Assembly (NCBI GenBank): GCA_023387335.1
Contig: JAEWIF010000036.1
Span: 1-5,016, forward strand
DNA: 5,016 nucleotides
Direction of reading: 5' to 3'
Source: Pseudomonadota bacterium
GTDB taxonomy: Bacteria; Pseudomonadota; Gammaproteobacteria; Burkholderiales; Burkholderiaceae_C
Below the pieces are notes generated by a model, which had not been told where the DNA came from, did not search any database, and worked only from the letters and a program-made list of their open reading frames with translations. Position numbers and translations under genes: made by a program. Shown here piece by piece: positions 4,542-5,016 of the stretch. Within the stretch, counting starts at the first letter, position 1. Each line of letters begins with the position of its first letter.

Positions 4542-4931
4542 TTATTCTCCAAGAACGATTTCATATTCAATGGCAGAATTTTTCTGCAGCATGGCCGCAA
4601 CACCGCAATATTTTTCCAGCGAAAGGTCAATTGCCTTGCGAACCTTATCACGATTTTCTTCACCTGTCTTTACGGTGTAGGTAAGGTGAATGGTTTTAAA
4701 TACTTTTGGATTTTCATCGGTTTGATCGGCTTCGGCACTGATCTCAACACCGGCAAACGGCACCCGCATCTTTTCCAGGATGTCCACGACATCAATGCCC
4801 GTACAACCGGCCAGTCCAGACAGGAGCAATGCCTTGGGGCTAAACCCGGTAGCCGAGTTCAATTCAATCTTAGCGTTGTTTTGAAACGAATCATAAGCGG
4901 TGCCGCCTTTCCAGATGGTGGTTGTTTTCAT
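4542..4931 (-). CDS. OsmC/Ohr-family protein (YhfA-like)
   Basis: The 129-residue protein matches the small OsmC family. It has an N-terminal beta region ending in ELNSATGFSPKALLLSGLAGCTGIDVVDIL (24-53), with the first redox Cys at 43, and the second Cys at 109 in LEKYCGVAAML. Members with this Cys pair (OsmC, Ohr) reduce organic hydroperoxides with dithiol help. The GCTGIDVV form resembles the YhfA branch, whose substrate is poorly known, so peroxidase activity here is inference. Family length is about 130-140, so it is complete. The ATG at 4929-4931 yields MKTTTIWKGG, a usual start for this branch. It is the first gene of a likely operon with the 1-Cys peroxiredoxin 29 bases downstream, which supports a role in thiol-based peroxide defence. 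Confidence 0.93.
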   Translation of the reverse strand: MKTTTIWKGGTAYDSFQNNAKIELNSATGFSPKALLLSGLAGCTGIDVVDILEKMRVPFAGVEISAEADQTDENPKVFKTIHLTYTVKTGEENRDKVRKAIDLSLEKYCGVAAMLQKNSAIEYEIVLGE

Positions 4932-4950
4932 GCCTCTTGTTTTTGGGCAA

Positions 4951-5013
4951 CAAAGATGCAGCGGGATAGTGAAATGAAGTTCCGTGAGTTCACGGGTTCA
5001 CTTGTTTGCAAGT
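4951..5013 (-). promoter_or_regulatory. Upstream region of the osmC-like/peroxiredoxin operon
   Basis: On the minus strand CATCTTTG (4958-4951) matches TAnnTTTG at all but the first base and lies 19 bases before the OsmC start; it is a weak promoter candidate without a clear -33 partner. Farther out are two small palindromes, CCGTGA-gt-TCACGG (4982-4995) and ACTTG-tttg-CAAGT (5000-5013), and GTTCAC is repeated at 4988 and 4996. They may be operator sites for a peroxide regulator or the end of an element continuing beyond the window; I cannot choose. Confidence 0.3.
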
Positions 5014-5016
5014 TCA

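Overview
The window looks like an ordinary chromosomal stretch of a Bacteroidota bacterium, most likely Chitinophagaceae-like. The reasons are the form of the RlmN C-terminus, the lysine-rich extension on the RsuA/RluB-type protein, A-rich leaders without Shine-Dalgarno sites, and one clear TAnnTTTG -7 element. The genus cannot be told from the sequence. I see no tRNA, rRNA, CRISPR array, transposase or phage gene.

Layout from left to right: the 3' end of rlmN (+); a 464-base intergenic region filled mainly by a structured repeat (copy 1); a secreted Spy/CpxP-like LTxxQ protein (+) with its own terminator; an RsuA/RluB-type rRNA pseudouridine synthase (+); a short RluA-family pseudouridine synthase (+); a 394-base convergent intergenic region filled by a second, inverted copy of the repeat (copy 2); a 1-Cys (Prx6-type) peroxiredoxin (-); and an OsmC-family protein (-) lying upstream of the peroxiredoxin in a likely two-gene operon.

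Three of the six genes modify RNA bases (RlmN methylation and two pseudouridine synthases), and the two at the right-hand end form a peroxide/thiol defence pair. The Spy-like protein is an envelope protein with no obvious link to either group.

The feature most worth a second look is the non-coding repeat. It is about 365-377 bases long, present twice in inverted orientation, and each copy begins just after the stop codon of the gene reading into it. Each copy holds the same ordered series of hairpins, short inverted ends related to CCTGTCCYCCG, and one terminator-like hairpin facing each way. The copies are about 85% identical over their first 225 bases by hand alignment. Their differences partly preserve base pairing, including two compensated pairs in one stem and a flipped loop in another. 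I read it as a MITE- or BIME-like dispersed element serving as a bidirectional terminator. Its copy number and mobility cannot be judged from this window.
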